Origin: Cedecea neteri NBRC 105707 = ATCC 33855
GTDB lineage: Bacteria > Pseudomonadota > Gammaproteobacteria > Enterobacterales > Enterobacteriaceae
Direction of reading: 5' to 3'
NCBI RefSeq assembly: GCF_001571265.1
Contig: NZ_BCTL01000038.1
Coordinates: forward strand, 16,279-80,278
DNA length: 64,000 bases
The stretch's first letter is position 1; each line of letters opens with the position of its first letter. Below are positions 38,356 to 49,773 of the stretch, piece by piece. The notes beneath the pieces were generated by a model. That model saw only the letters and a program-made list of their open reading frames with translations. It had not been told where the DNA came from and did not search any database. A program made the position numbers and the translations under genes.

Positions 38356-40422
38356 TCACAGCTCGAGCTGAATGCGGTTTTCTTCGCCAGCAGGCAGTTG
38401 TGCCGGGACTGCGCAGCAAATCAGGACCTCATCATCTGCCGTGCTTGCGGAGGGGGTTTTCGCGTAGGTGACTGAGCCTTTGAGGAGTTTAGTCCGGCAG
38501 GTTCCGCAGTGGCCCTCCCGGCAGCTGAATTCCGGGGTTAATCCCCGAGCTTCGGCCAGCTCTAAAAGCGAACCTGAATCCGGCAGCCAGCGAGCCTCTT
38601 TTAGCGAACGCATAAAAGCAATCGGTACGGGGCTGGTGGAAGGCTGAAGGGCATCAGGTTTTGGTGTTTGGTTGTCTGTGGTGCGAACTAGCGATGAGGG
38701 GCCAAAGGCTTCAGCATGGATTCTGCCATCGCCGATGTTGTATTTCCGCAGTCCGTCATAGAGAGATTGGGTGAACGCTGCCGGACCGCATAGATAGAAA
38801 TCGTAGTCGTTAAACGGCAGACGGCTGGTCAGCAAAGGCATATCGATATGGCCATGAACATCATACCCCACACCCAACTGAGCGCTTTCCGGCTGGCTGA
38901 GTACGCGAATCACCTGCACGGCACCTTTGGCTGCCGCGACCAGCTCGTCAATCTCCTGAGTAAAAGGCAAATCTTCCACCCTTCTTGATGCCTGGAACAA
39001 AAACGTTTGTCGAATACGTTGTTTGCGTAACCCTTCATAGACAATATGCCGCAGCATGGCGAGCATCGGGGTAATGCCAACGCCGCCGGCCAGCAACACG
39101 GCAGGGCGTTGCGCATGCGCATCAAGGATGAAACCGCCCGCCGGAGCACGGACGTCAATAATATCGCCAACGGAAACGCCGTTGTGCAGGTGGCTGGAGA
39201 CGCTTCCTTCCCGCTTGACGCTAATTCGATAAAAGACGTCGGACGGAGCCGATGAAAGCGTGTAAGTACGGATTGCAGGAGCTTCTGTGCCGTGAAGTTT
39301 CACGCGAATGGGCAAGTGCTGTCCGGCGAGATGAGGCAGCAGACCTGCGCCGTCACCCGGCTGAAGATAGAAGGAGCGGATCGAACTGCTCTCATCGACA
39401 ATGTTTACCACGCGAAACGGCCTCCAGCGTGTTGCCAGCTCGGCAGCTTTTATCTTGCCCGCAGCTTCCTGCCAGCTGCCGGTCATCAGTGAATGAGGGG
39501 AGTGCCCTTCAGCCTCAGACTTCCAGCGCAGTGCCAGCGCGTTGCGGCGGCGAACAACCCGGCGGGCTTTAAACGTCCATAGCCGTTCTGCACCCTGGAA
39601 GGCCGCGATTTCCGGTGAGTCCAGAATGACTTTTGCTTCGCCGGTCATTTGCAGCATGTCGCCGGTGTTAAAGTCCACGAACAGCAGGCCAGCCTGGCCG
39701 TTAAGCAGAATATTACCGAGCGTGGCAAAAAAGAGATTACCGTTGAAGTCAGGAATGGTCAGCGTGCCGTCGTCGCTGGCCCGGATGAAGCCGGGTTTGC
39801 CGCCGCGATGGGAAACATCGGCCTGTCGTTTAGTGTTCCTTTCGCCCCAGGAAGCCACAAAAAAAGCGTCCGCTGCTTGAACCATTACTCTCGCTTCAGC
39901 GTCCAGCCCTGGAAGTGTCTCTACCGTACCACCGGCATGGCTACCAGGCGCGCGGGTAAAAGTGAATTCACGCAGTTGTATATAGCGTGGGCAGTTACCG
40001 AAGCTTTGGTCGACTTCAACCTGGAGGCCGTCCTCCGTCTGCAGCAGTGTACCGTTCATCCGGTTACGCCGCCGGGTATGAAGCTCGATTCCCAACAGGC
40101 CAATGGGTGCGTTGTGCCCCATCCCTTCGGTGGCCGGATCTTCCCCAGGCAACGACGCTGCAATCGTCAGACAGGTCGGTGTGGGAGATGTTACGAAGCC
40201 TGGCTTTCCTTCCAGAAATGTTGCCCACGCTTCGCCAATCGGGGAGATGCTGCCGATGACGATAAAAGGCAACTGAGCGTAGAAGTCACGATGCTGCTCT
40301 GGCATGTAATCACGTATCACTCGCTGGCCCACTTCAGCCATCCGTTCGGTGACGCCGGCCTTGTCCTGAAGGAATATTTCACCTTCATGCCAGACGGACT
40401 TCTTCATCGGCTTCTCGCTCAT
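38356..40422 (-). CDS. Three-domain oxidoreductase: FMN split-barrel, FAD/NAD reductase, 2Fe-2S ferredoxin
   Basis: 688 residues from the ATG at 40422 (GGGAGAG seven bases upstream). Residues 1-330 contain a pyridoxamine-phosphate-oxidase-like FMN split-barrel fold (LPFIVIGSISPIGEAWATFLEG, then GKPGFIRASDDGTLTIPDFNGNLFFATLGNILLN). Residues 335-570 are a ferredoxin-NADP-reductase-type module with RTYTLS (385-390, FAD), GGVGITP (446-452, nicotinamide) and CGPAAF (545-550). Residues 600-688 are a plant-type ferredoxin domain with Cys634, Cys639, Cys642 and Cys669/670 (CX4CX2C...C). It could carry electrons from NAD(P)H through FAD and the cluster to FMN and a substrate or oxygen. The substrate is unknown. 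Confidence 0.9.
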   Translation of the reverse strand: MSEKPMKKSVWHEGEIFLQDKAGVTERMAEVGQRVIRDYMPEQHRDFYAQLPFIVIGSISPIGEAWATFLEGKPGFVTSPTPTCLTIAASLPGEDPATEGMGHNAPIGLLGIELHTRRRNRMNGTLLQTEDGLQVEVDQSFGNCPRYIQLREFTFTRAPGSHAGGTVETLPGLDAEARVMVQAADAFFVASWGERNTKRQADVSHRGGKPGFIRASDDGTLTIPDFNGNLFFATLGNILLNGQAGLLFVDFNTGDMLQMTGEAKVILDSPEIAAFQGAERLWTFKARRVVRRRNALALRWKSEAEGHSPHSLMTGSWQEAAGKIKAAELATRWRPFRVVNIVDESSSIRSFYLQPGDGAGLLPHLAGQHLPIRVKLHGTEAPAIRTYTLSSAPSDVFYRISVKREGSVSSHLHNGVSVGDIIDVRAPAGGFILDAHAQRPAVLLAGGVGITPMLAMLRHIVYEGLRKQRIRQTFLFQASRRVEDLPFTQEIDELVAAAKGAVQVIRVLSQPESAQLGVGYDVHGHIDMPLLTSRLPFNDYDFYLCGPAAFTQSLYDGLRKYNIGDGRIHAEAFGPSSLVRTTDNQTPKPDALQPSTSPVPIAFMRSLKEARWLPDSGSLLELAEARGLTPEFSCREGHCGTCRTKLLKGSVTYAKTPSASTADDEVLICCAVPAQLPAGEENRIQLEL

Positions 40423-40447
40423 TTTACTCTCCCAGGAATGCGTGAGA

Positions 40448-41065
40448 TTAGGCGACGGCGTTAAGGCCAGCGGCCGTTTTAACGAATGGCACAAACCCTG
40501 GCAACGCTTCTATCCGGCGCAGGAAAGCATTCACGGCTGGATAACTGGAGAGGTCTACATTCCCTTCAGGTGCGCTGGCCGTGTAGCTATAAATGGCGAC
40601 GTCGGCGATGGTTGGGTGGTCGCCGACCAGCCATTTACGGTTGGCGAGATGCTGTTCAAGGCGTCCCAGGAAGACGTGAGCACGGGCAATCACCTCATCA
40701 GGATTAAATTTGGCACCGAAAACCGTGACCAGACGGGCTGCGGCTGGACCAAAGGCGAGGTCACCAGCGGCGACGGAAAGCCAGCGTTGAACGGCTGCCG
40801 CGCCCTGTGGGTCTTCCGGCAGCCATGCACGTTGGCCACTTTTTTTCGCCAGGTAGACAAGAATGGCGTTGGAGTCAGGGATCAGCGTGCCTTCATCGTC
40901 CAGCAGAGGTACCTGCCCAAACGGGTTAAGCGCCAGGTACTCCGGCTGCTTATGGGCGCCGGCCTTCAGGTCCAGCTCAACAAGCTCATGTGGCAGGCCT
41001 AGCAGGGAGAGAAACAGACGAGCGCGGTGGGCATGGCCTGACAGAGGAAAGTTGTAGAGTTTCAT
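40448..41065 (-). CDS. Glutathione S-transferase family protein
   Basis: 205 residues. N-terminal thioredoxin fold (1-78) with the cis-proline NPFGQVPLL and the glutathione-binding [12 protein letters not shown], then the helical C-terminal domain. No obvious Ser/Cys/Tyr catalytic residue is placed with confidence (Ser9 of FPLSGHAHR is the likely one). It starts the minus-strand GST-oxidoreductase pair (25-base gap). The pairing suggests detoxification of an electrophile or oxidised compound. Confidence 0.88.
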   Translation of the reverse strand: MKLYNFPLSGHAHRARLFLSLLGLPHELVELDLKAGAHKQPEYLALNPFGQVPLLDDEGTLIPDSNAILVYLAKKSGQRAWLPEDPQGAAAVQRWLSVAAGDLAFGPAAARLVTVFGAKFNPDEVIARAHVFLGRLEQHLANRKWLVGDHPTIADVAIYSYTASAPEGNVDLSSYPAVNAFLRRIEALPGFVPFVKTAAGLNAVA

Positions 41066-41162
41066 AAATCGGTTCCTGATTGGCTGAACGGGAAGGGCCC
41101 CGAACGATGCAAACAGGTTGCCACAGGCAATAATGGGCAGGAATAAGCCTTATCGGTAATTC

Positions 41163-41185
41163 ATTATTGCGAAAAACGTAATAAT
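41163..41185. promoter_or_regulatory. Inverted repeat upstream of the GST gene, candidate LysR operator
   Basis: ATTATTGCG (41163-41171), AAAAA, CGTAATAAT (41177-41185): nine-base arms with one mismatch. It lies about 100 bases before the GST start, and its T-N11-A core matches the general LysR-type box. It is the only clear symmetric site in the spacer. Confidence 0.45.
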
Positions 41186-41203
41186 AGCGGGAAAGTGAAG
41201 GAA

Positions 41204-41227
41204 CCCTCTCCCCGTTAAGGAAGAGGG
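41204..41227 (-). terminator. Hairpin after tsgA
   Basis: CCCTCTCC with GGAAGAGGG (41204-41227), six outer pairs plus two inner with a bulged A. It lies just beyond the tsgA stop on the minus strand; there is no strong T-tract. Similar CCCTCTCC palindromes occur elsewhere in this window. Confidence 0.45.
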
Positions 41228-41242
41228 CAAATCGCAGGGCGA

Positions 41243-42427
41243 TTAGTGTGCCGCAGCTTCTGCGCCGTGACGACGGTGTTTGGTCACGAAACCAAGCACC
41301 AGGCACATGACGAACACCACAGCGTACAGGCCATTCGCGGTATGCAGAGCAGCCAGAGGGCCGCTGTGAGCTACGATTGGGCCGGTAACGATAAAGGTCA
41401 GCATGGTGCCCACGGTGCCGCAGGTCAGGACAAAGTTAACCAGTTTCGGCGAAGACACTTTGGTCTGCTGTGAACCCAGGGTGATGATGGTGGTGTAAAT
41501 CGCGCTGGAGAAGAAACCAAGCGCCAGAATAAACCACGCCAGGTGAGCCGGATCGCCGTGGTTGAACAGGTACATCAGCACGGTGGCCGCCCCGGCCAGT
41601 ACGGTCAGGATGCGCTGCAGGTCGAAGAAACGCAGGATAAAGCTGAACGCCCACATGCCGAACATGTAAGACATCCAGAAGTCGCTGACCAGCTTACCGG
41701 CATCGTTGATGCTCATGCCGAGGCCTTTGGCGTATTCCGGTACCCAGGAGATAAAGCCCAGCTGGCCGAGGATGTAGCACAGCGCCGCGACGGACAGGAA
41801 CAGCACGCCGATGCCCCATTTTTCTTTGGTTACAGGCTGGTCGTCTTTCTTCGCGTGTTTGCCCAGCGCCGGGAACTCACAGCCCAGAGTCAGCAGGAAG
41901 ATAGCCACGTAAACCAGACCGATACAGACATAGACCCAGTACCAGTTGATGCTGCGGGCCAGCAGGATAGCGGCGACCATCGGGAAAATCATCCCGGCCA
42001 TGCTGAAGAAGGAGTCGGTAAACAGCAGGCGAGAACCGCGCTGACGCCCTTCATACATGTGAGTGATCAGGAAGGTACCAATCGACATGGTTATCCCGCT
42101 CACCAGCCCCAGCACGAACATCGAGGCGGAGAAGATAGCCAGGTTATGACCGAAGATCAGGCCGGCAACGGCCAGCACCATCAGCAGGAAGCCAAAGCGC
42201 AGCTGGGTTTTCAGCGGTACGATTTCCATCAGCCAGGCGTTCAGGAAGATAGAGATCAAAATACCGGCATTAAGGAAAGTAAACGTGTTACTCATGCTGG
42301 ACACCGGCAGATTGAAGTACTCTGCGATGTTTCCCATCACCATCCCGGTGACGATCACCAACGCCCCGGTCAGGGCGTAGGAGAAGAAGCTAATCCATAA
42401 AAGCTTGGTTCGGTTGCTGTTAGTCAT
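41243..42427 (-). CDS. tsgA: Major facilitator superfamily transporter TsgA
   Basis: 394 residues from the ATG at 42427 ([14 protein letters not shown]), E. coli length 393. Twelve membrane helices; the loop motif GRQRGSRL stands between helices 4 and 5. In Salmonella the gene responds to tellurite/selenite; the substrate is not established. It normally sits beside nirB; here the GST/oxidoreductase/LysR block lies between them. Confidence 0.93.
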   Translation of the reverse strand: MTNSNRTKLLWISFFSYALTGALVIVTGMVMGNIAEYFNLPVSSMSNTFTFLNAGILISIFLNAWLMEIVPLKTQLRFGFLLMVLAVAGLIFGHNLAIFSASMFVLGLVSGITMSIGTFLITHMYEGRQRGSRLLFTDSFFSMAGMIFPMVAAILLARSINWYWVYVCIGLVYVAIFLLTLGCEFPALGKHAKKDDQPVTKEKWGIGVLFLSVAALCYILGQLGFISWVPEYAKGLGMSINDAGKLVSDFWMSYMFGMWAFSFILRFFDLQRILTVLAGAATVLMYLFNHGDPAHLAWFILALGFFSSAIYTTIITLGSQQTKVSSPKLVNFVLTCGTVGTMLTFIVTGPIVAHSGPLAALHTANGLYAVVFVMCLVLGFVTKHRRHGAEAAAH

Positions 42428-42542
42428 AACGAGCCTGTGCAAGGAAGTGTAAAGCGCATTGACAGCGCGGCGGACGGGCAGATTTTAGTCATTTGCGTGA
42501 TCTATTTAAATGAATTATGAATTTATTGCTGAAATAAACTGA

Positions 42543-43280
<738 letters not shown>

Positions 43281-43287
43281 AATTTCC

Positions 43288-43311
43288 TGCGCGGGGCCAG
43301 TCGCCCGCGCA
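43288..43311 (+). terminator. Hairpin after ppiA
   Basis: Eight-base perfect stem TGCGCGGG (43288-43295) with CCCGCGCA (43304-43311), eight-base loop, no clear T-tract. Confidence 0.5.
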
Positions 43312-43404
43312 ACCCCTCTCCTGAAGCAGAGAATTTCAATAAGTGGTGAGCCTGGCCAGAGAAAGCGACTAGAATAGCGCGTTCTTTTTTGCCCTGGAGC
43401 CGCC

Positions 43405-43968
43405 ATGTTACTGCTTATCGACAACTATGATTCCTTCACCTGGAACCTCTACCAGTATTTTTGTGAGCTGGGTGAGGAAGTGCTGGTTAAGCGTAACGAC
43501 GAAATTGGGCTGGACGACATCGAGCGTCTGTCGCCGGAAAAACTGGTGATTTCTCCAGGCCCCTGCACGCCGACCGAGGCGGGCATCTCGCTTGCCGCCA
43601 TTAATCACTTCGCCGGACAGCTTCCTGTTTTGGGCGTTTGCCTGGGGCACCAGGCCATTGCCCAGGCCTTTGGCGCCACCATTGTGCGGGCAGAACAGGT
43701 GATGCACGGCAAAACCTCCGCTATCGGCCACAACGGCAGTGGTGTATTCCGTGGGCTAAAGAATCCGCTGACCGTGACGCGCTACCACTCGCTGCTCATT
43801 GATCCTGATACCCTGCCTGACTGTTTTGAGGTTACGGCCTGGACGGATAAGCAGGAAATCATGGGTATCCGTCACCGTTCGCTGGATCTGGAAGGCGTGC
43901 AGTTCCACCCGGAAAGCATTCTCAGCGAGCAGGGACATGCGCTGTTGGCGAATTTTCTCCAGAGGTAA
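43405..43968 (+). CDS. pabA: Aminodeoxychorismate synthase glutaminase component PabA
   Basis: 187 residues. Class I glutamine amidotransferase with the triad in GVCLGHQ (Cys79) and FHPESI (His168, Glu170). It feeds ammonia to PabB in folate synthesis. In E. coli, fic and yhfG lie upstream of pabA; here it follows ppiA directly with a 124-base gap. Confidence 0.97.
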   Translation: MLLLIDNYDSFTWNLYQYFCELGEEVLVKRNDEIGLDDIERLSPEKLVISPGPCTPTEAGISLAAINHFAGQLPVLGVCLGHQAIAQAFGATIVRAEQVMHGKTSAIGHNGSGVFRGLKNPLTVTRYHSLLIDPDTLPDCFEVTAWTDKQEIMGIRHRSLDLEGVQFHPESILSEQGHALLANFLQR

Positions 43969-43987
43969 ATTGTCACTTGCCTGAATT

Positions 43988-44022
43988 TGGTTTTTTATGC
44001 ATATTTCGTGATTATATTTTCA
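43988..44022 (+). promoter_or_regulatory. Tandem ARG-box-like sites before argD
   Basis: TGATTATATTTTCA (44009-44022) matches the TGAATAATTATTCA core at 10 of 14 positions, and TGGTTTTTTATGCA (43988-44001) at 9 of 14. Their centres are 21 bases apart, the typical spacing of paired ArgR boxes. This suggests arginine repression of argD. Confidence 0.6.
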
Positions 44023-44057
44023 TTCATGTCTAACGCATAAAAACGGGTGGGGAATAA

Positions 44058-45280
<1,223 letters not shown>

Positions 45281-45288
<8 letters not shown>

Positions 45289-47365
45289 AGCGCCGCAGGC
45301 GGCGGCTCAGCCAGATCCCATGATGAGGCCGCTGGCGCCAGGCTACCGAGGAGATGGTATGCATGGTGTTCAGGTGGCCAATAATCCGCTGTAAATGCTG
45401 CTCCATAGTGCTTAACGGCCCCGTGGGCAGCGTGTCCGGTTCCAGGATATTTACGTCTTTCGACCCGCCAGGCCCGTCATACTCCAGCCTTTGCTGGCAG
45501 CGCTGTAATCCAATTTCACAAGACTGCAGGTACTTTTGCGCCAGGTCTGGCGTGAGCATGTTGTGCTCGCGCGCTAGGGTGGTCATGGCGTTGATGTGCT
45601 CGACGATGAACTGGCTGTGGGTTACCCAAAGCTTCATGTCGGCCAGATAATGGGAGTTAAATCCGGGCTCCTGCATCGCCTGATTGAGCGAGTTGAAGAG
45701 CGCGTTGTGCGCCTGGTTGACCCGCATTCGTTGCCAGGCCAGCGGTGTGGGTTCCGGATCGTTGCTTAATATCAGGCGAATCGCGTCCTGATCGGCCTCA
45801 AGAGCGTCGTGGGCGTTCTGGCGCAGCAGGCCGGTTTGCCACTGCGGCCAAAGCCAGATCATGCCGCCAAAAGCAATCAGGCAGCCGAGCAACGTGTCGA
45901 TAAGCCTTGGAATGATGTAGCTTTCGGCGCTGAGGGTAATGAGCTGCAGGGTATATACCGCGGTGACGGTAAAGCCGATGGTGGCCCAGCCGTAGCTTTT
46001 GCGAATGAACAGATAGCTCACCAGGGTAATCATCAGCATCGCCAGCAGGGTGTAGCTGTCTGGCACATGGAAGTGCAGGGTGATACCGGCGATACACAGC
46101 CCTGCCATGGTGCCGGCCGCCCTGTGCACAATGCGCACCCGCGTTGCACCGTAGCCGTTTTGCGTGACGAACATCACCGTCATCAGGATCCAGTAAGGCT
46201 TTGGCAGGTGTAAGAAGGAGCCCAGCAGGCTGGCAATCGTCAGCATCACGCCTAAACGTGCGGAGCTGCGCAGCGCCGATGACTTGAAGGAGAGATAGTT
46301 TTTCAGCGCCGGGAAGAACGGCAGGCGGCGTTCCCTGTCCTCCATTAAATCTCTCACGTACAGCGGCCGCTGAGTTTTCAGTACCCGGGCAATTCGGCTG
46401 AAATGGTAATGGCAAAACTGACCGACCGGGTTCTCCGGGTTCTGGCGGGCGATCTTTTCCAGAGCGTCGATCTGCTTGTCCATGGTAAAGCGCGTCGGGT
46501 AGCGGTGGTAGAGAATATCGTCTGCCAGCACCCGCAGGCGTGCGGCGATAGTCCGGGCGTTCCAGCGGATCACCGCTTCGGCATGGCTTTGCTCAACCAG
46601 TTTTTGCACTTCTTCCGGCTGGTGCAGGCTAACCGAAATGTGCTCCTGCAAATCCAGCGCAACCTGGAAAGCGCGTAGCAGGCGTTTGTAGCCATTTTGC
46701 TGGTTGGCCGACAGCATATGCAGCTGCTGGTAGCAGGTCGTTATCAGGTCGACGGCTTTCTGCTGACGTACCAGCAACGGCGGCAGCGCTTTTTCAGGAT
46801 CCGTATGCTGGGTCAGCAGGCTGTATTTCGCTTCGCAGTAGTCCGCAAGCTGGCGGTACAGCAGGCTGAGCGACTCTCTGAGCGGCTGTTCACGCCATAG
46901 CCTGAACCAGAACCAGTTGAATGCGCCGTACCAGATGGTGCCGAAGATATAGAGCACCATCGGTTTCCAGATAGGCATGTTGCCGGCCATGCTGAGCGTA
47001 AAAATGGCGGCAATCAGCGACGCTGGCAGAAGGCGGGCGTGCAGCGAGCTTATCTCCGCCGTGACGCCGAGCAGCAGGGCCATGACGATTAATATCGCAG
47101 GCAGCGGGACGTGGGTGTAAAGCAGCAGAAGCTGCATGATAAGGCTGCTAACGGCGAACAGGCTGCCGCCGATTATCAAGCGTTTGAAGAAGCGTTTATG
47201 CGGCGTGTCCAGCCCGGCAATGTTGCAGCAGGCGGGCACTAACGAGAAGAGCAGACCGTTTTGCAGGCTGCCGAGAATCAGGCCAATAGCCACGGGTAAA
47301 CACAGCACCAGCGTTTGCCGCAGCGCGTAGTTAACTTCCGGGTGATAAATTAATCTCTTCCACAT
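45281..47365 (-). CDS. yhfK: Fusaric-acid-resistance-like inner membrane protein YhfK
   Basis: 694 residues, in the range of the E. coli protein. Two sets of membrane helices (about 15-150 and 385-505) flank a large cytoplasmic helical part (about 160-380), the FUSC/YccS-type arrangement also seen in aromatic-acid exporters. The C-terminal tail (510-694) is cytoplasmic. The substrate is unknown. It lies downstream of crp on the same strand, behind a terminator. Confidence 0.92.
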
Positions 47366-47383
47366 AGCCTGAATTGTAGAGAC

Positions 47384-47416
47384 AAAAAAGGCGTGTTACC
47401 GAAGCGACACGCCTTT
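47384..47416 (-). terminator. crp terminator
   Basis: Ten-base perfect stem (47387-47396 with 47407-47416, AAAGGCGTGT and its complement), ten-base loop, followed on the minus strand by TTTTTT at 47384-47389. Confidence 0.85.
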
Positions 47417-47426
47417 ATGGGGCTAA

Positions 47427-48059
47427 TTAGCGAGTGCCGTAAACGACAATCGTTTTACCGTGTGCGGAAATGAGATTCTGGTCTTCCAGCATTTTCAGAA
47501 TACGGCCAACGGTTTCGCGGGAGCAGCCCACGATCTGACCGATTTCCTGGCGGGTGATTTTAATCTGCATCCCGTCCGGGTGGGTCATAGCATCCGGTTG
47601 TTTAGCCAGGTTCAGCAGCGTCTGAGCAATACGGCCGGTCACGTCGAGGAACGCGAGGTTGCCGACTTTCTCAGAAGTGACCTGCAGGCGGCGCGCCATC
47701 TGGGAAGACAGACGCATCAGGATGTCCGGGTTAACCTGAATCAGCTGACGGAATTTTTTATAGGAAATTTCAGCTACTTCACAGGCTGTCTTGGCGCGAA
47801 CCCAGGCGCTACGCTCCTGGCCTTCTTCGAACAAACCTAATTCACCAATGAAATCACCCTGATTCAGATAAGAAAGGATCATCTCCTTGCCTTCTTCATC
47901 TTTAATCAGAACAGCTACGGAGCCTTTGACGATGTAATACAGCGTCTCCGCCTTTTCACCCTGGTGAATCAGCGTGCTCTTCGACGGATACTTATGAATG
48001 TGGCAATGAGACAAGAACCATTCGAGAGTCGGGTCTGTTTGCGGTTTGCCAAGCACCAT
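47427..48059 (-). CDS. crp: cAMP receptor protein CRP
   Basis: 210 residues, the E. coli length. The cyclic-nucleotide domain (1-130) has [52 protein letters not shown] with the cAMP-binding Glu and Arg-Ser; the helix-turn-helix (about 168-190) is [22 protein letters not shown], the DNA-reading Arg/Glu/Arg intact. Global catabolite regulator. The leader to its start is about 180-190 bases, longer than usual for a coding gene. Confidence 0.99.
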   Translation of the reverse strand: MVLGKPQTDPTLEWFLSHCHIHKYPSKSTLIHQGEKAETLYYIVKGSVAVLIKDEEGKEMILSYLNQGDFIGELGLFEEGQERSAWVRAKTACEVAEISYKKFRQLIQVNPDILMRLSSQMARRLQVTSEKVGNLAFLDVTGRIAQTLLNLAKQPDAMTHPDGMQIKITRQEIGQIVGCSRETVGRILKMLEDQNLISAHGKTIVVYGTR

Positions 48060-48311
48060 GCGCGGTTATCCTCTGTTATAAACTGGCTACCAAAGACAAG
48101 ACGCGGAACCTCTTGTCTGGCGTTGCAATCGTGAAATTTTCCCAAGCCCTGGGAGCTGGCGTGCAGGTTAGCCCTGCGGCCTGTAATTAGTCGTTTCCTC
48201 TGCTTACGGCATAAACGTCTCTGTATCGCAGCAGCATCCGGATTGTTTTAGCATAGCTTTTGGTAAGTGTCTTGTATTGTCTCGTTTCAGCATGACCTGG
48301 ATCGCCTTACG
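48060..48311. other. crp leader and crp/yhfA divergent spacer
   Basis: The minus strand holds a conserved promoter block (AAAAGCTATGCTAAAAC on the minus strand, ending near 48245) with TATGCT at 48250-48255 as the probable -10; it matches the E. coli crp region as I recall it. I could not find a clear CRP-binding site near it. The 180-190 base leader after it has no reading frame of note. Also in the spacer is the yhfA promoter listed separately. Confidence 0.5.
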
Positions 48312-48340
48312 TTGCCAGTTTTCACGTAGACGCGTAATCT
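48312..48340 (+). promoter_or_regulatory. yhfA promoter
   Basis: TTGCCA (48312-48317), 17 bases, TAATCT (48335-48340), 32 bases before the yhfA ATG at 48373. Confidence 0.5.
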
Positions 48341-48372
48341 GAAAGAATATTTTCTCAACTGGAGTAGGTAAA

Positions 48373-48777
48373 ATGCAGGCACGAGTTAAATGGGTGGAAG
48401 GCATGACCTTCCTCGGAGAATCCGCTTCTGGCCACCAAATTCTGATGGACGGTAATTCCGGGGATAAAGCGCCAAGCCCAATGGAAATGCTGTTGATGGC
48501 CGCGGGCGGTTGTAGCTCAATTGACGTGGTATCAATTCTGCAAAAAGGCCGCCATGACGTGACGGATTGCGAGGTGAAGCTGACTTCCGAACGTCGTGAA
48601 GAAGCACCACGTCTGTTTACCCGCATCCATCTGCATTTTGTCGTGACCGGGAAAGAGCTGAAAGAGAGTGCGGTTGCCCGCGCCGTTGAGTTGACCGCAG
48701 AGAAATATTGCTCGGTAACGCTGATGCTTGAGAAAGCCGCAGAGATTAGCCACAGCTACGAAATTATTGAAGCGTAA
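48373..48777 (+). CDS. yhfA: OsmC/Ohr-family protein YhfA
   Basis: 134 residues. OsmC-like fold with the usual glycine-rich helix start LLMAAGGCSSIDVVSIL; one Cys in that helix (near residue 56) and a second near the C-terminus (EKYCSVTLML, near residue 115) correspond to the paired cysteines of peroxide-reducing OsmC/Ohr proteins. It faces crp divergently, as in E. coli. Its substrate is not established. Confidence 0.93.
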   Translation: MQARVKWVEGMTFLGESASGHQILMDGNSGDKAPSPMEMLLMAAGGCSSIDVVSILQKGRHDVTDCEVKLTSERREEAPRLFTRIHLHFVVTGKELKESAVARAVELTAEKYCSVTLMLEKAAEISHSYEIIEA

Positions 48778-48783
48778 AGTGAA

Positions 48784-48807
48784 AAGGGCGGTGTAGATAC
48801 CGCCCTT
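48784..48807. terminator. Terminator between yhfA and prkB
   Basis: Nine-base perfect stem AAGGGCGGT (48784-48792) with ACCGCCCTT (48799-48807), six-base loop GTAGAT; serves both convergent genes. Confidence 0.8.
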
Positions 48808-48813
48808 ATGTTA

Positions 48814-49683
48814 TCAGGCAATTTTCCTGCCTTCCGCCAGCCGCTGCACCAGCGGGGCCATAATCAGCTCCATCGCCAGCCCCATTTTCCCTCCCGGCAC
48901 CACCAATGTATTGATGTGGGAGATAAACGATCCTTGCAGCATCGCCAGCAGATAAGGGAAGTCGATGTCGTCCAGGCCACGGAAGTGGATAACCACGAAG
49001 CTTTCGTCCAGCGACGGAATTGCCCGGGCGGCGAACGGGTTAGAAGTATCCACCGTTGGGACGCGCTGGAAGTTAATATGGGTGCGCGAGAACTGCGGCG
49101 TAATGAAGTTGATGTAATCGTCCATCGAACGTACGACGGAATCCATCACCGCCTCCCGCGAATGACCGCGTTCGCCGGTGTCGCGAACCAGTTTCTGAAT
49201 CCATTCCAGGTTAACAATAGGCACCACGCCAACCAGTAAATCTACGCAGTCGGCCACGTTGTGCTGCGGGGTGACAACGCCGCCGTGCAGGCCTTCATAA
49301 AACAGTACGTCGGTTGGCTCTGGCAGCGGCTGCCACGGCGTAAAGGTGCCCGGCACCTGGTTCCACGGCACGGCTTCATCGTAGGTATGCAGATATTTGC
49401 GTGATTGCCCTTTGCCGCTCTGGCCGTATTCGATAAAGGTTTGTTCCAGTAATCCGAAGTCGTTGGCCTCTGGTCCAAAATAGCTGATGTGGCGGCCGGC
49501 ATCCCGCGCCTTGCGGATGGCCATATCCATTTCCGGGCGGGTATAGCGATGGAAACTGTCGCCTTCAACTTCGGCGGCGCGCAGGTTGAGCTGCTGGAAA
49601 ATCTTGCGGAAGGCGAGGCTGGTGGTGGTCGTTCCGGCGCCGCTGGAACCTGTGACCGCAATAACCGGGTGTTTGGCTGACAT
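48814..49683 (-). CDS. prkB: Phosphoribulokinase-like protein PrkB
   Basis: 289 residues. P-loop position reads GSSGAGTTTTSLAF, where the usual GxxGxGKS/T lysine is replaced by Thr, as in the E. coli protein. Other parts match the phosphoribulokinase/uridine kinase fold (EGDSFHRYTRPEMDM, VLFYEGLHGG, VGVVPIVNLEWIQKL). There is no Calvin cycle here, so the true substrate is unknown. It is convergent with yhfA and upstream of yheU. Confidence 0.93.
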   Translation of the reverse strand: MSAKHPVIAVTGSSGAGTTTTSLAFRKIFQQLNLRAAEVEGDSFHRYTRPEMDMAIRKARDAGRHISYFGPEANDFGLLEQTFIEYGQSGKGQSRKYLHTYDEAVPWNQVPGTFTPWQPLPEPTDVLFYEGLHGGVVTPQHNVADCVDLLVGVVPIVNLEWIQKLVRDTGERGHSREAVMDSVVRSMDDYINFITPQFSRTHINFQRVPTVDTSNPFAARAIPSLDESFVVIHFRGLDDIDFPYLLAMLQGSFISHINTLVVPGGKMGLAMELIMAPLVQRLAEGRKIA

Positions 49684-49773
49684 AGGATGACAACTCCATG
49701 AGGGATCGGAAAAAAGTCTGGTTTCTGGTTGTTATACTTTTCAGCCAGTATAGATCACCCCGCCGGTTAGCGG

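Noticed and set aside
41543..42400. A 285-codon plus-strand frame rich in His, Gln and Asp
   Set aside because: Antisense of the membrane protein tsgA; this composition is what the complement of hydrophobic codons gives.
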